Shown: piece after piece, positions 24,599 through 32,403 of the stretch | How the letters are laid out: each line of letters opens with the position of its first letter | How positions within the stretch are numbered: position 1 is the first letter of the stretch | Assembly: GCF_900104305.1 (NCBI RefSeq) | Contig: NZ_FNJC01000004.1 | Span: forward strand, 62,001-126,000 | Direction of reading: 5' to 3' | Length of the DNA stretch: 64,000 nucleotides | Source of the DNA: Filomicrobium insigne | GTDB lineage: Bacteria; Pseudomonadota; Alphaproteobacteria; Rhizobiales; Hyphomicrobiaceae | Notes under the pieces: generated by a model | What the model saw: only the letters and a program-made list of their open reading frames with translations | Database searches by the model: none | Told to the model about the DNA's origin: nothing | Translations under genes and position numbers: made by a program

Positions 24599-25030
24599 AT
24601 GCAAATCCGCGCGCTAAGAGGTCTTCAGGTGGGCAGCAAATCTGTTCGTCGCGGAGATGTCATTGAGGTGCACTCACACATCGGTCAGCAACTTGTGTCG
24701 AACGGACTGGCTGCAGATATGAAGTTTGCAGGTCCCGTTCGCAGTGCTGGATCACAAGAGTCTTCGGAGGCGGGCGCGAGCGCACCCGCTCACCCTTCGC
24801 AGTCGTCCCCAACTGGTGGCCAGACTGGCGCGGAGGAACCGCAATCATCATCGCCGCCGGGCCATCAGCAACAGGCGTCGACCTTAGCGGCGTCAGAGGC
24901 AAAGCCCACGTCGTCGTCATCAACAACAGCGTCGCCCTCGCGCCGTGGGCGGACGTCCTCTACGCGTGCGACCGCATCTGGTGGCACGAAAACAAAGGAC
25001 GATGGGAAACCTTCGAAGGTCTCAAAATAA
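24599..25030 (+). CDS. small head protein; 3' half overlaps another frame
   Basis: The first 45 residues (MQIRALRGLQVGSKSVRRGD, then VIEVHSHIGQQLVSNGLA) look like a small phage protein often found after the capsid gene. From about residue 60 the frame is low-complexity serine/threonine/proline, while the -1 frame encodes a well-formed domain (next entry). The genuine gene probably ends near 24780 and the rest is either read-through or the upstream part of a frameshift fusion. Confidence 0.5.
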   Translation: MQIRALRGLQVGSKSVRRGDVIEVHSHIGQQLVSNGLAADMKFAGPVRSAGSQESSEAGASAPAHPSQSSPTGGQTGAEEPQSSSPPGHQQQASTLAASEAKPTSSSSTTASPSRRGRTSSTRATASGGTKTKDDGKPSKVSK

Positions 25031-25413
25031 CTCAGGACCGTCACGTCGCCGATCGGGGGTGGGCCGAGCGCGTCTGGCTGACTGAGGGAGTCGACGAAAT
25101 TCTGATGGATCAACCCGCCACTCTCGGCTGGGGCGGAAACTCAGGCTTTCACGCTCTGAATTTGGCCGTGCAGTTCGGCGCGAAACGCGTTGTGCTCGTT
25201 GGCTACGACATGCGGATTGATCGCGGCGTGCATTGGCATGGGCGACACATCCGAATGGGCAATCCAACAGAGTCCGCGATCCGACGTTGGCGCCAATGTT
25301 TGGATGCGGTTGCGCCCCGTCTCGCGTCTCTCGGGGTCGACGTGCTGAACGCGTCACCGATTTCCGCCCTCACCGCCTACCGGAAATGCTCTCTTGAAGA
25401 GGCACTCGCATGA
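24780..25413 (+). pseudogene. DUF115-like protein without an in-frame start
   Basis: In the -1 frame relative to 24599, coding sequence is continuous from the TGA at 24664 to the stop at 25413. From about 24780 it reads as a conserved domain: VPNWWPDWRGGTAIIIAAGP, HVVVINNSVALAPWADVLYA, then GWGGNSGFHALNLAVQFGAK and RVVLVGYDMRID. This is the DUF115/Maf-like type of putative glycan- or nucleotide-binding protein. No ATG, GTG or TTG lies in that frame before an internal ATG at 25105, so it is either a frameshift mutant or made by -1 frameshifting from the 24599 gene. Start given is approximate. Confidence 0.6.
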
Positions 25414-26024
25414 GCGATCAGCGTGACTATGCGGTTGTTGTCCCTGTCGTCGCCGCGAGCTATTTGCCGGTGACGGTCGCGCGTGCAAAGGAACGCCTGC
25501 ACATCGATGCATCGGACGACGATGCGGATCTCGACCGGACTATTCGCGCCGCGATCAAGGCTGTCGAAAGTGACACCGGGCAAGTGTTGGCGGCCGCAAC
25601 CTTCCGGCTCCAGCGGCCCGTGCTTGGCAATCCGATCAGACTGCCGCTCTATCCGATCCGTGACGTTGAGAGCATCACATATCTCGATCTCGACGAGGTT
25701 GAGCAAACCGTATCTCCGAGTGATTGGTACTGGCTGCCGTCGGCCTCCGGAGCGGACGTGTACTTCGTTGATAGCTACGCCGCGCCGCAGGTTGCCAAGC
25801 GACCGGATGCCGTCCGTGTGACGTTCGAAGCGGGTTACGACGATCCTAATTCCGCCAGTGAAGCGGATCCGCGTCTCGTCTTCGATGAGCGCGCAGAACT
25901 CGCCGTGCTTTCGCATGTCGGCACGTCCTACGCCCACCGTGAAAGCGTTGTGGTGGGTTCGACACCTGCCGACATGACCCCCGTCTATCGGGCTCTCGTT
26001 CAGCAACTGAGGATTTTCCGGTGA
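25410..26024 (+). CDS. head-tail connector (gp6-like)
   Basis: The 204-residue product has the connector pattern LPVTVARAKERLHIDASDDD, ADLDRTIRAAIKAVESDTGQ, then strands around RLPLYPIRDVESITYLD and VRVTFEAGYDD, as in HK97 gp6/Phage_connect proteins that ring the portal. The start overlaps the stop of the DUF115-like frame (ATGA). Confidence 0.82.
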   Translation: MSDQRDYAVVVPVVAASYLPVTVARAKERLHIDASDDDADLDRTIRAAIKAVESDTGQVLAAATFRLQRPVLGNPIRLPLYPIRDVESITYLDLDEVEQTVSPSDWYWLPSASGADVYFVDSYAAPQVAKRPDAVRVTFEAGYDDPNSASEADPRLVFDERAELAVLSHVGTSYAHRESVVVGSTPADMTPVYRALVQQLRIFR

Positions 26025-26596
26025 GCAAGACTCTCAAACGGCAACGCCGTCACGAACTGGCGAAGTATCAGCGCGCCTATGAAGCGGCTAACTACAAGAT
26101 GAAGTCGGAACGTCGTCAGGACGCTGTGAACGACATTGCCGCGTTGCCGATCCGTGGCGCCCTGCTCGACGTTGGGTGCGGGCGCGGCGAAATGCTCGCC
26201 GAAGCCGAGGACCTGGGGTTTTCTCCTGTTCAGGGAACTGAGACGGTTCCAGCACTCATCGATGGGCAGCGCGTTGTGGCCGCTCGTGTCGACGCTCTCC
26301 CGTTTCCGGACAAGGCCTTTGACGTAACAACGATGTTCGATGTGATCGAGCATCTCATTCCTGGCGACGATGAACGTGCGTGCCGAGAGCTGGCGCGCGT
26401 CGCGAAGCACCACATCGTGCTGACGGCGAACAACAAGCGCAGTCGCAACAAAGCGGGCGATGAACTGCACATCAACCGCCGCCCCTATGACGAGTGGGAT
26501 CGCCTCTTCCGGAAATGGTTTGAAGGGCACGCGGTCACCTGGATCAAGGGTGAGCGTCATTACATTTCGGAAGCCTGGCGGATCGACCTCGCATGA
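26021..26596 (+). CDS. class I SAM-dependent methyltransferase
   Basis: The 191-residue product has motif I LLDVGCGRGEMLAEAEDLG, a post-I acidic residue and VDALPFPDKAFDVTTMFDVI as in Methyltransf_11 proteins, ending with RRPYDEWDRLFRKWFEG. The substrate is not deducible. It starts at GTG 26021 overlapping the previous stop and sits within the head-tail gene run, so it is carried as an inserted cassette with its neighbours. Confidence 0.8.
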   Translation: MSKTLKRQRRHELAKYQRAYEAANYKMKSERRQDAVNDIAALPIRGALLDVGCGRGEMLAEAEDLGFSPVQGTETVPALIDGQRVVAARVDALPFPDKAFDVTTMFDVIEHLIPGDDERACRELARVAKHHIVLTANNKRSRNKAGDELHINRRPYDEWDRLFRKWFEGHAVTWIKGERHYISEAWRIDLA

Positions 26597-27432
26597 AGTC
26601 GCGCGCTCCCCTCGCAGTCGTCGTTGCGCGCAAACCGCATCACGGAAACCCGGAGTCCTTTCACCAGGCGTTCGCTGACGGCCTGCAGCGTCACGGCTGG
26701 CGGGTCTCGCTGCAGCGTCACCCGTCGGCATGTGACTTGCTCGTTTTGTGGGGTGTGCGCAATCGCCCGGCCATTGCGCAGCAGAATCGCGCCCGCGGCG
26801 ACGTCTGCATCCTTGAGCGGGGCTATTTGGGCGACCGCTTCAAGTGGACAAGCGTGTCGTTTGGTGGTGGCTTGAATGGCCACGCGGAGTTTCGCGGCGT
26901 TCGTGTGGATGACCCAAGCCGGTTTGAAACCCATTTCGGGCACATGCTGCAGCCGTGGAGGAAATCGACAAGCCGACGGGCGCTTTTAGTCGGTCAGGTG
27001 TACGGCGACATGAGTCTCGCCGGTGTGAACATTGACGACTGGTATCGCGACACAGCGAAGGGGCTCCGCGCCCGGGGGTGGGAGGTCTATTTCAGACCGC
27101 ATCCGGTGGCGCTCAAGAAAGGGCAGCCCGGACGCGTTCAAGGCGTTCCGAACTTCGACGGAACGCTGGCCGAGGCGCTCGCCTTCGCGGACCTGGTCGT
27201 GACGTTTAATTCCAATACAGGCGTGGAGGCGGTCCTTTCGGGATGTCCACTCGTCGCCTTCAATCAGGGCGCAATGGCGTGGCCTGTGGCCGGGCATTCG
27301 CTCGATGAGATCGTGACGCCGGATCGCACAGCGTGGGCGCATGGATTGGCTTGGAAGCAGTGGACCATTGACGAACTTCGATCGGGGTTCTGCTGGGATG
27401 TGGTGAGCCATGGCGCGCTTGTCTGCGGGTAA
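26593..27432 (+). CDS. glycosyltransferase-like protein (capsule-synthesis-like fold)
   Basis: The 279-residue product resembles GT-B type or CDP-glycerol/capsular polysaccharide proteins: ALLVGQVYGDMSLAGVNIDD, WEVYFRPHPVALKKGQPGRV, then the donor-site-like FADLVVTFNSNTGVEAVLSG and CPLVAFNQG. The motif FNSNTGVEA is typical of sugar-nucleotide binding in capsule export/synthesis families. With the DUF115-like frame and the methyltransferase it forms a cassette in the head operon. It overlaps the head-closure gene by 23 bases. Confidence 0.6.
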   Translation: MKSRAPLAVVVARKPHHGNPESFHQAFADGLQRHGWRVSLQRHPSACDLLVLWGVRNRPAIAQQNRARGDVCILERGYLGDRFKWTSVSFGGGLNGHAEFRGVRVDDPSRFETHFGHMLQPWRKSTSRRALLVGQVYGDMSLAGVNIDDWYRDTAKGLRARGWEVYFRPHPVALKKGQPGRVQGVPNFDGTLAEALAFADLVVTFNSNTGVEAVLSGCPLVAFNQGAMAWPVAGHSLDEIVTPDRTAWAHGLAWKQWTIDELRSGFCWDVVSHGALVCG

Positions 27433-27751
27433 CCTCGACCGCCGCATCACAATCGAGCGGGCTGTGATGACGACCGGCGGATTTAACGAGCGCGTGCCGA
27501 CCTGGTCGCCTCTCGCGACCGTTTGGGCGCATCGCCGTGATGCAAGCGCCGGCGAGGCCTACCGCGCGCAGGAAGTCGGGGCCCAACTCACGACGCGGTT
27601 CACGATCCGCTATTCGTCAACGGTGTCTGACGTGAACCCCAAAGATCGCATCAACTACGACGGGCGCGTCTACAACATCACGGCCGTGCGTGAACCTGAG
27701 GGCACGCGCAACGAATGGATTGAAATCGACGCGGTGGCACGGAGCGACTGA
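27410..27751 (+). CDS. head closure protein (SPP1 gp16 / Phage_H_T_join)
   Basis: The 113-residue product starts with the family pattern LSAGNLDRRITIERAVMT and has WSPLATVWAHRRDAS and KDRINYDGRVYNITAVREP, forming the small beta barrel that seals the head and joins the tail. It precedes the gp10-like and DUF3168 genes as in HK97-like phages. Confidence 0.88.
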   Translation: MARLSAGNLDRRITIERAVMTTGGFNERVPTWSPLATVWAHRRDASAGEAYRAQEVGAQLTTRFTIRYSSTVSDVNPKDRINYDGRVYNITAVREPEGTRNEWIEIDAVARSD

Positions 27752-27978
27752 TGGCAACGCTTACTGTGACTCTCAAGGTCCGGGTGGCGTGGTGGGTACG
27801 CCCCTACCTGTGGGCAGCCACGCTTTTCGCGATGTCAGTGGCACCGTTCTTGGACGTCGACGACGACCGGTTGGAATCCTTCAAAGAACGGCAGGTCACG
27901 TTCATAGCGAAGCATGGCATCCGCTATTTCATTGACGGACGGCGGTATTACCCAGCGGACAGGAGCGACGCAGCATGA
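27751..27978 (+). CDS. hypothetical small protein
   Basis: The 75-residue product has one hydrophobic stretch (VAWWVRPYLWAATLFAMSVA) and a charged tail. It overlaps both the head-closure and gp10-like genes, so it is translated with them. Function unknown. Confidence 0.55.
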   Translation: MATLTVTLKVRVAWWVRPYLWAATLFAMSVAPFLDVDDDRLESFKERQVTFIAKHGIRYFIDGRRYYPADRSDAA

Positions 27979-28433
27979 GCCGACCGATCCGCGTGAAGGT
28001 CGACGGGCTGCGCGAGATCGCGAACGCACTGCAGACGCAGCTGCCTGTGGCGACGTCGAAGAATGTCATGCTGCGGGTTCTGAAGAAGCGCGCCAAACCG
28101 ATCGCTGCTACAGCCGAAGCGCACGTCGCGGTTAAAACTGGTGATCTCAAAAAGTCGATTACGGTCAGCACAAGGCTGACCAAACGGCAGCGGCGACAGC
28201 ATAAAAAAATGCATCGCGACGAAGTGGACGTGTTCGTTGGTCCCGGCTCCGATCCGGCGGGGCATCTCCAGGAATTCGGCTCATCAAAACACCCCGCGCA
28301 GCCGTTCATGCGGCCCGCATGGGATGCGCACGAAAGCACGCTGCTTGAGGGGATCGGCGAGGATATGTGGGCGGAGATAGAAAAGGCTTCCGCCCGCTTG
28401 GCGCGCAAGGCTGCGAAGGCGGCAAAGGGGTAG
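27975..28433 (+). CDS. HK97 gp10-like head-tail protein
   Basis: The 152-residue product matches the HK97 gp10 family: VDGLREIANALQTQLPVATS, AAEAHVAVKTGDLKKSITVS (first letter T in the gene), and HLQEFGSSKHPAQPFMRPAW, the conserved G-x-x-x-x-P-x-P-F-x-R-P-A signature. It helps join tail to head. Confidence 0.9.
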   Translation: MSRPIRVKVDGLREIANALQTQLPVATSKNVMLRVLKKRAKPIAATAEAHVAVKTGDLKKSITVSTRLTKRQRRQHKKMHRDEVDVFVGPGSDPAGHLQEFGSSKHPAQPFMRPAWDAHESTLLEGIGEDMWAEIEKASARLARKAAKAAKG

Positions 28434-28436
28434 CCG

Positions 28437-28832
28437 ATGGAAGAGGCGATGATTGCCCGGCTGCTCGCCGATCCCGGCGTGGCGGCATACGCCAGCACGC
28501 GCATATATCCAGTGTCTCGTCCGCAAGGAGATCTGCTCCCCGCCGTCACCCTCCAACGGATCGACGGTGGCCCGACGTATTCCGACGATGGCGAGACCGG
28601 ACTCGGCAATGCGCGCGTGCAAATCGACACGTGGGCAGCCACCTACGAAGTCGCCAAAACACTATCCCGCGCCGTCACCGCATCGCTGTCAGCGTTCCAC
28701 GGCATCGTTGGCGGGATCGACTTTCAAACGATCCTGCTGAACGACGCACGCGACTTCCGCGAGGCCGGCGGCAACCAGGTCGAATATTTGTTCCGCGTCT
28801 CACTCGATTTCAATGTCTGGTGGCGCACCTAG
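28437..28832 (+). CDS. tail completion protein (DUF3168)
   Basis: The 131-residue product has RLLADPGVAAYASTRIYPVS, LPAVTLQRIDGGPTYSDDGE and VQIDTWAATYEVAKTLSRAV, the DUF3168 pattern of tail terminator/completion proteins. It follows gp10 by three bases. Confidence 0.9.
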   Translation: MEEAMIARLLADPGVAAYASTRIYPVSRPQGDLLPAVTLQRIDGGPTYSDDGETGLGNARVQIDTWAATYEVAKTLSRAVTASLSAFHGIVGGIDFQTILLNDARDFREAGGNQVEYLFRVSLDFNVWWRT

Positions 28833-28853
28833 CGCCGAATAAAGGAGGCCATC

Positions 28854-29252
28854 ATGCCTGCAAACGTCGGCCGAACTCAGTTCGTCTACTGGGGAGACGA
28901 CAGCCCCCAGGAGCTCGTCGCGGGAGTTCGGGAGAAGGGGATCACGCTCAATGGCGAGCTTATAGACGTCACCAATGACGACTCGTCCGGATGGCGTGAG
29001 CTGCTCAACGTGGCAGGGGTCCGCAGCGTCGATATTCCAGTCAGCGGAGTTCTAAAGACTAGTCGATTGACGGACGACTGGTTTGCCGGAAATCGCATTC
29101 AGAACTTGACGTTTGAGTTTTCCGATGGCCGCACCCTGACCGGCAAGTTTGGCCTCGCTGAATACGAGGAGACCGGCGAGCATGAAGGGGAGATTACGTT
29201 CGAGGTGACATTCCAGTCGACCGGCGTGGTCATCTATACACCGGCGGCCTGA
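28854..29252 (+). CDS. major tail protein
   Basis: The 132-residue product looks like a TP901-1/phi13-type tail tube protein: KGITLNGELIDVTNDDSSGW, RSVDIPVSGVLKTSRLTDDW, then a beta-rich C-terminus (GEITFEVTFQSTGVVIYTPA). AGGAGG lies upstream. It precedes the tail assembly chaperones, the standard order. Confidence 0.88.
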   Translation: MPANVGRTQFVYWGDDSPQELVAGVREKGITLNGELIDVTNDDSSGWRELLNVAGVRSVDIPVSGVLKTSRLTDDWFAGNRIQNLTFEFSDGRTLTGKFGLAEYEETGEHEGEITFEVTFQSTGVVIYTPAA

Positions 29253-29254
29253 GC

Positions 29255-29680
29255 ATGAGCATCTTTGAGCCCATTCAACTGGCCTGGGAAGACCGGGAAT
29301 ATGAGGTGCCGTCCGACCGCGTTATGGGGGCGATCCAGCGTATCGAAGACGTTGTGACGCTGCAGGAACTGCTCGCCTACGGGGAACGCGGTGTCGCTCC
29401 GCAGGCGAAGGTGGCGGCGGCTTACGCGGCGGTCCTTCGCTACGCCGGCTGCCCGGTCTCGGACGATCAGGTTTATTTGGGGATGTTCGGTTCGGGCGCG
29501 ACGCAGCAGGCCATGGTCAATTCGATCAATGGTCTGTTGACGATGATGATTCCGCCGAGCCTGCGCTCTGGGAAAACGAAGGCGCCCCCTGAGGGAAATG
29601 GGTCCGCCCCGGCTCGGCCGGGGCGCGGGCGGCGTTCGTCGCGGCGGCGTTCAAAGCGGCGGTCGGGGCGGGTTGGTTAA
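29255..29680 (+). CDS. tail assembly chaperone G
   Basis: The 141-residue product (IQLAWEDREYEVPSDRVMGA, then AIQRIEDVVTLQELLAYGER) is of the GTA/HK97-type tail chaperone family. The conserved part ends near residue 110; the rest in this frame is an arginine-rich tail (RRSSRRRSKRRSGR) that looks like the product of the non-shifted minority or majority form. The slippery heptamer lies at 29593-29599. Confidence 0.82.
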   Translation: MSIFEPIQLAWEDREYEVPSDRVMGAIQRIEDVVTLQELLAYGERGVAPQAKVAAAYAAVLRYAGCPVSDDQVYLGMFGSGATQQAMVNSINGLLTMMIPPSLRSGKTKAPPEGNGSAPARPGRGRRSSRRRSKRRSGRVG

Positions 29681-29877
29681 AGCCCGCTGAGTTCTGGGCT
29701 CTGCATCCCCGCGAGTTCTGGTGGTTGTTTGAGGCCCACACGCCGCCCCCGACCTTCGGAAAGAAGCACAAGACCACAGCCGACGAGTTCGATTCCATCA
29801 TTCAGGATCTGAGAGCCCATGGCCAAAAGCGCAGAAGTCGGCGCGCTCCGCGTGCGCCTGACGATGGATGCCGGTGA
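29255..29877 (+). CDS. tail assembly chaperone GT (-1 frameshift product)
   Basis: At 29593-29599 the bases GGGAAAT are read G-GGA-AAT in the G frame; a -1 slip re-pairs both tRNAs (GGG-AAA), exactly as at the lambda G/GT site (GGGAAAG). The -1 frame then runs to TGA 29875-29877 and encodes a T domain with AEFWALHPREFWWLFEAHTP, the motif of the small chaperone found after G in related phages and gene transfer agents. That domain has no start codon of its own. It overlaps the tape measure start. Confidence 0.75.
29593..29599 (+). promoter_or_regulatory. -1 programmed frameshift site GGGAAAT
   Basis: The heptamer is in the correct phase (G GGA AAT) with stop codons placed so that only a shift after 29592 can connect the frames (a TGA in the -1 frame lies at 29590-29592). 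A strongly GC-rich stretch follows and could form a stimulatory structure. Confidence 0.75.
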
Positions 29878-31567
29878 ATTCACCCGCGGCACGAAGAACG
29901 CCCAGACGGCCATTGGACGTCTCGGCCGCGGCCTGGCGTCGGCGGCCGCTGTCGCCGCCAAGGCGGGCGCGGCGATCGCGGCGGCCGTCACCGCTGCCGG
30001 TGTCGCCGTGGCGGCCGCCGTGCGCGGCAACATCGCGGAGATCGACCGCATCGGAAAGATGGCCCAATCCGTCGGGATCGCGGTCGATGAATTGTCACGG
30101 CTGAAGCATGCCGCAGAACTGTCAGGCACGAGTTTAGAGGGGCTCGCGACGGGCGTTAAACGCCTCAGCGCCAACATGCAGGAGATCGCCGCCGGCGAGG
30201 TTTCCAGTGCTGCCGCGCGATCATTGAAAGCGCTCGGGATCTCAGCAACGGACTCGAGCGGCGCTCTGAAGTCGGCGACGGCCATCTTGACCGAGGTGGC
30301 AGGCCGTTTTCAGGGTATCGAAGACGGCGCCGGAAAGACAGCATTGGCCATGGCCTTGTTCGGCAAGAGCGGGGCCGATCTCATTCCGATGCTGAATGCC
30401 GGTTCTGAAGGGCTCCGCGCCATGATGCGCGAGGCCGATGAGCTTGGCATCGTTTTCGATACCAAGACGGCCGCTGCCGCCGCTCAATTCCAGGACACAT
30501 TGCATCGTCTGAAGCGCGTCAAGGATGGCATTGTGACGACGGTCTCGGCACGTATGCTTCCCACGCTTCAGACGTTAGCAAGCCACCTGCTGACCCTCGC
30601 GAAGGATACAAAGACGCTCGATTTTGCCGCAGACGCCCTCGCCTTCACGCTCAAATCTCTGGTCTCTATCGGTATCCTTATCGGCGCTGCGTTCAAAAAT
30701 CTCGCGACTGTTGTCGTCTCGGTCGCAAAGGCGGTCATGGCGAGCGCCGAGGGCGAATTCAGTCAAGCCTATGCGATCCTCAAGGATGGCGTCGTCGATG
30801 TCCTCGAAACGACGCGAGGTTCATTGGTTACGCTCCGTGATCTCTGGCTGGAAACGGGCCAGATTATGGAGCAAACCGCGGTCAACATGCCGGCGAAAGT
30901 CGCGGCGCCGATCATTCAATCAACCCAGGACGTGGCCGCGGCGCAGCGTGACCTGAATATGGCTATGCGCGAAGGACAGGCGATCACCGAGAGCTTCAGG
31001 CAGCCCTATGAAATTCTCGCTGCAGAACAATCCCGGCTCAACGAACTTTTCCGACGCGGAGCCATTGACGCCACGACGTTGGGGAAGGCTGGCGCTCAAG
31101 CCGCTTGGGCGATGCAGAACGCCTACGCATCTGCAGCTTCCGGCATCGGCACCGCGCTAACGAATGTGTTCAACCAATCGAAGGGCGTGGCTATCGCGTC
31201 CGCGTTGATCAATACTTATGAAGCCTTCACGCGCGCGCTGGCCAACCCGCCAGGACCGCCGTTTTCTTATGCGCAGGCCGCGGCTGCACTCGCGAACGGA
31301 TTTGCCCAGGTTCAGAACATCCGCTCAACGAGCAAATCCGGCTCAGGTGGCGGAAGTGGCGGAAGCTCGGGCGGTGGTGGCGCAGGTCGGGCGCCGGCGT
31401 CTACCCCGACGCCCGCACAGGGTCGCTCGCTGACCATTCAGGGGTTTGATCCGTCGGCGCTCTATTCTGGATCGGCCGTCAAGGGCATTATCGATGAGAT
31501 CAACGCGGCCGTAGCGGACGGTGCGGTGCTGATCTCCACCGAGACGCGGGCGAGGGCGACGGCATGA
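29819..31567 (+). CDS. tail tape measure protein
   Basis: The 582-residue product begins AEVGALRVRLTMDAGEFTRG, typical of lambda gpH-like tape measures, followed by a hydrophobic alanine-rich region (GAAIAAAVTAAGVAVAAAV) and long helices. The C-terminal region has a serine/glycine linker (SGSGGGSGGSSGGGGAG). Its length sets tail length; at 582 residues it predicts a fairly short tail if the usual proportionality holds. Confidence 0.88.
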   Translation: MAKSAEVGALRVRLTMDAGEFTRGTKNAQTAIGRLGRGLASAAAVAAKAGAAIAAAVTAAGVAVAAAVRGNIAEIDRIGKMAQSVGIAVDELSRLKHAAELSGTSLEGLATGVKRLSANMQEIAAGEVSSAAARSLKALGISATDSSGALKSATAILTEVAGRFQGIEDGAGKTALAMALFGKSGADLIPMLNAGSEGLRAMMREADELGIVFDTKTAAAAAQFQDTLHRLKRVKDGIVTTVSARMLPTLQTLASHLLTLAKDTKTLDFAADALAFTLKSLVSIGILIGAAFKNLATVVVSVAKAVMASAEGEFSQAYAILKDGVVDVLETTRGSLVTLRDLWLETGQIMEQTAVNMPAKVAAPIIQSTQDVAAAQRDLNMAMREGQAITESFRQPYEILAAEQSRLNELFRRGAIDATTLGKAGAQAAWAMQNAYASAASGIGTALTNVFNQSKGVAIASALINTYEAFTRALANPPGPPFSYAQAAAALANGFAQVQNIRSTSKSGSGGGSGGSSGGGGAGRAPASTPTPAQGRSLTIQGFDPSALYSGSAVKGIIDEINAAVADGAVLISTETRARATA

Positions 31568-32403
31568 TCGTCATCAGCCGCGACCTGGTGCTCGCGCCGC
31601 CGGCGATGCCCGCGGACGTCAATGCCGATAATCCGCTCATCGGGTGGCAGAACATCGTCAGCGTGGACACGGTCTCCGCGACCCAGGAGGATCCGGACTT
31701 TCCCGTCGCTAATCTGGCGAACCCGAGCACGGCCCCGCGTCAGGCCTGGCGCGGCGTCGATCTCGACCCCTTCACAATTGAGCTGACGATCGAAACTACC
31801 GAGGAGATCGATTACGTCGCGCTGGCCGGGCACAACTTGGCGGGCCGGACGGTCACCGTGGAGGGTACGATCGGCGACGAGGTGGGCAGTCCGCCGGAGC
31901 AAGAGTGGTTCGAGCTGGTGCAAGAAACCATGCTCATCTCGAACGAGCCCATGCTGTTCCGGTTCGTACCGCAGTCGCTCTCTGGCCTGCGCCTGGTCGT
32001 CTCTGCGGGGCTCGCCGTGCCGCGCCTAGCGGTCATGTACTGCGGCGCACTTCTCGTGCTGCAGCGGCGCATCTACGTGGGGCATCAGCCGGGCCCGCTC
32101 AATCGGAAAACCGACCGATCCGTCGGCGTGTCCGAGAAGGGCAATTTCCTCGGCCGTGTGATCCGCAGCCAATCGACGGCCACGGCGATTGAACAACGCA
32201 ATCTCACGCCGGAGTGGTATCGGGAGACCTTCGAACCGTTCGCGAAATTCGCAGACCAGAACCCTTTTTTCTGGGCCTGGCGGCCGGGATCCTACCCGCG
32301 CGAAGTGGGGTTTGTGTGGACGGTCGGGGATATCTCGCCAGCCAATGAACAGCCGAATGGGATGATGGGCGTCTCGATCGACGTCGAGGGGATATTCGAG
32401 TGA
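31564..32403 (+). CDS. tail tip protein
   Basis: The 279-residue product, located between tape measure and hub, is probably a distal tail protein: DPDFPVANLANPSTAPRQAW then IDYVALAGHNLAGRTVTVEG look like the galactose-binding-like fold of tail tip proteins, and the C-terminal part has PFFWAWRPGSYPREVGFVWT. Overlaps neighbours by 4 bases on each side. Confidence 0.7.
   Translation: MIVISRDLVLAPPAMPADVNADNPLIGWQNIVSVDTVSATQEDPDFPVANLANPSTAPRQAWRGVDLDPFTIELTIETTEEIDYVALAGHNLAGRTVTVEGTIGDEVGSPPEQEWFELVQETMLISNEPMLFRFVPQSLSGLRLVVSAGLAVPRLAVMYCGALLVLQRRIYVGHQPGPLNRKTDRSVGVSEKGNFLGRVIRSQSTATAIEQRNLTPEWYRETFEPFAKFADQNPFFWAWRPGSYPREVGFVWTVGDISPANEQPNGMMGVSIDVEGIFE

Noticed and set aside
29571-29580. 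GGGAAAACG as frameshift site in gene G
   Set aside because: It is out of phase for a -1 slip and a TGA at 29590-29592 blocks the -1 frame; GGGAAAT at 29593 fits instead.
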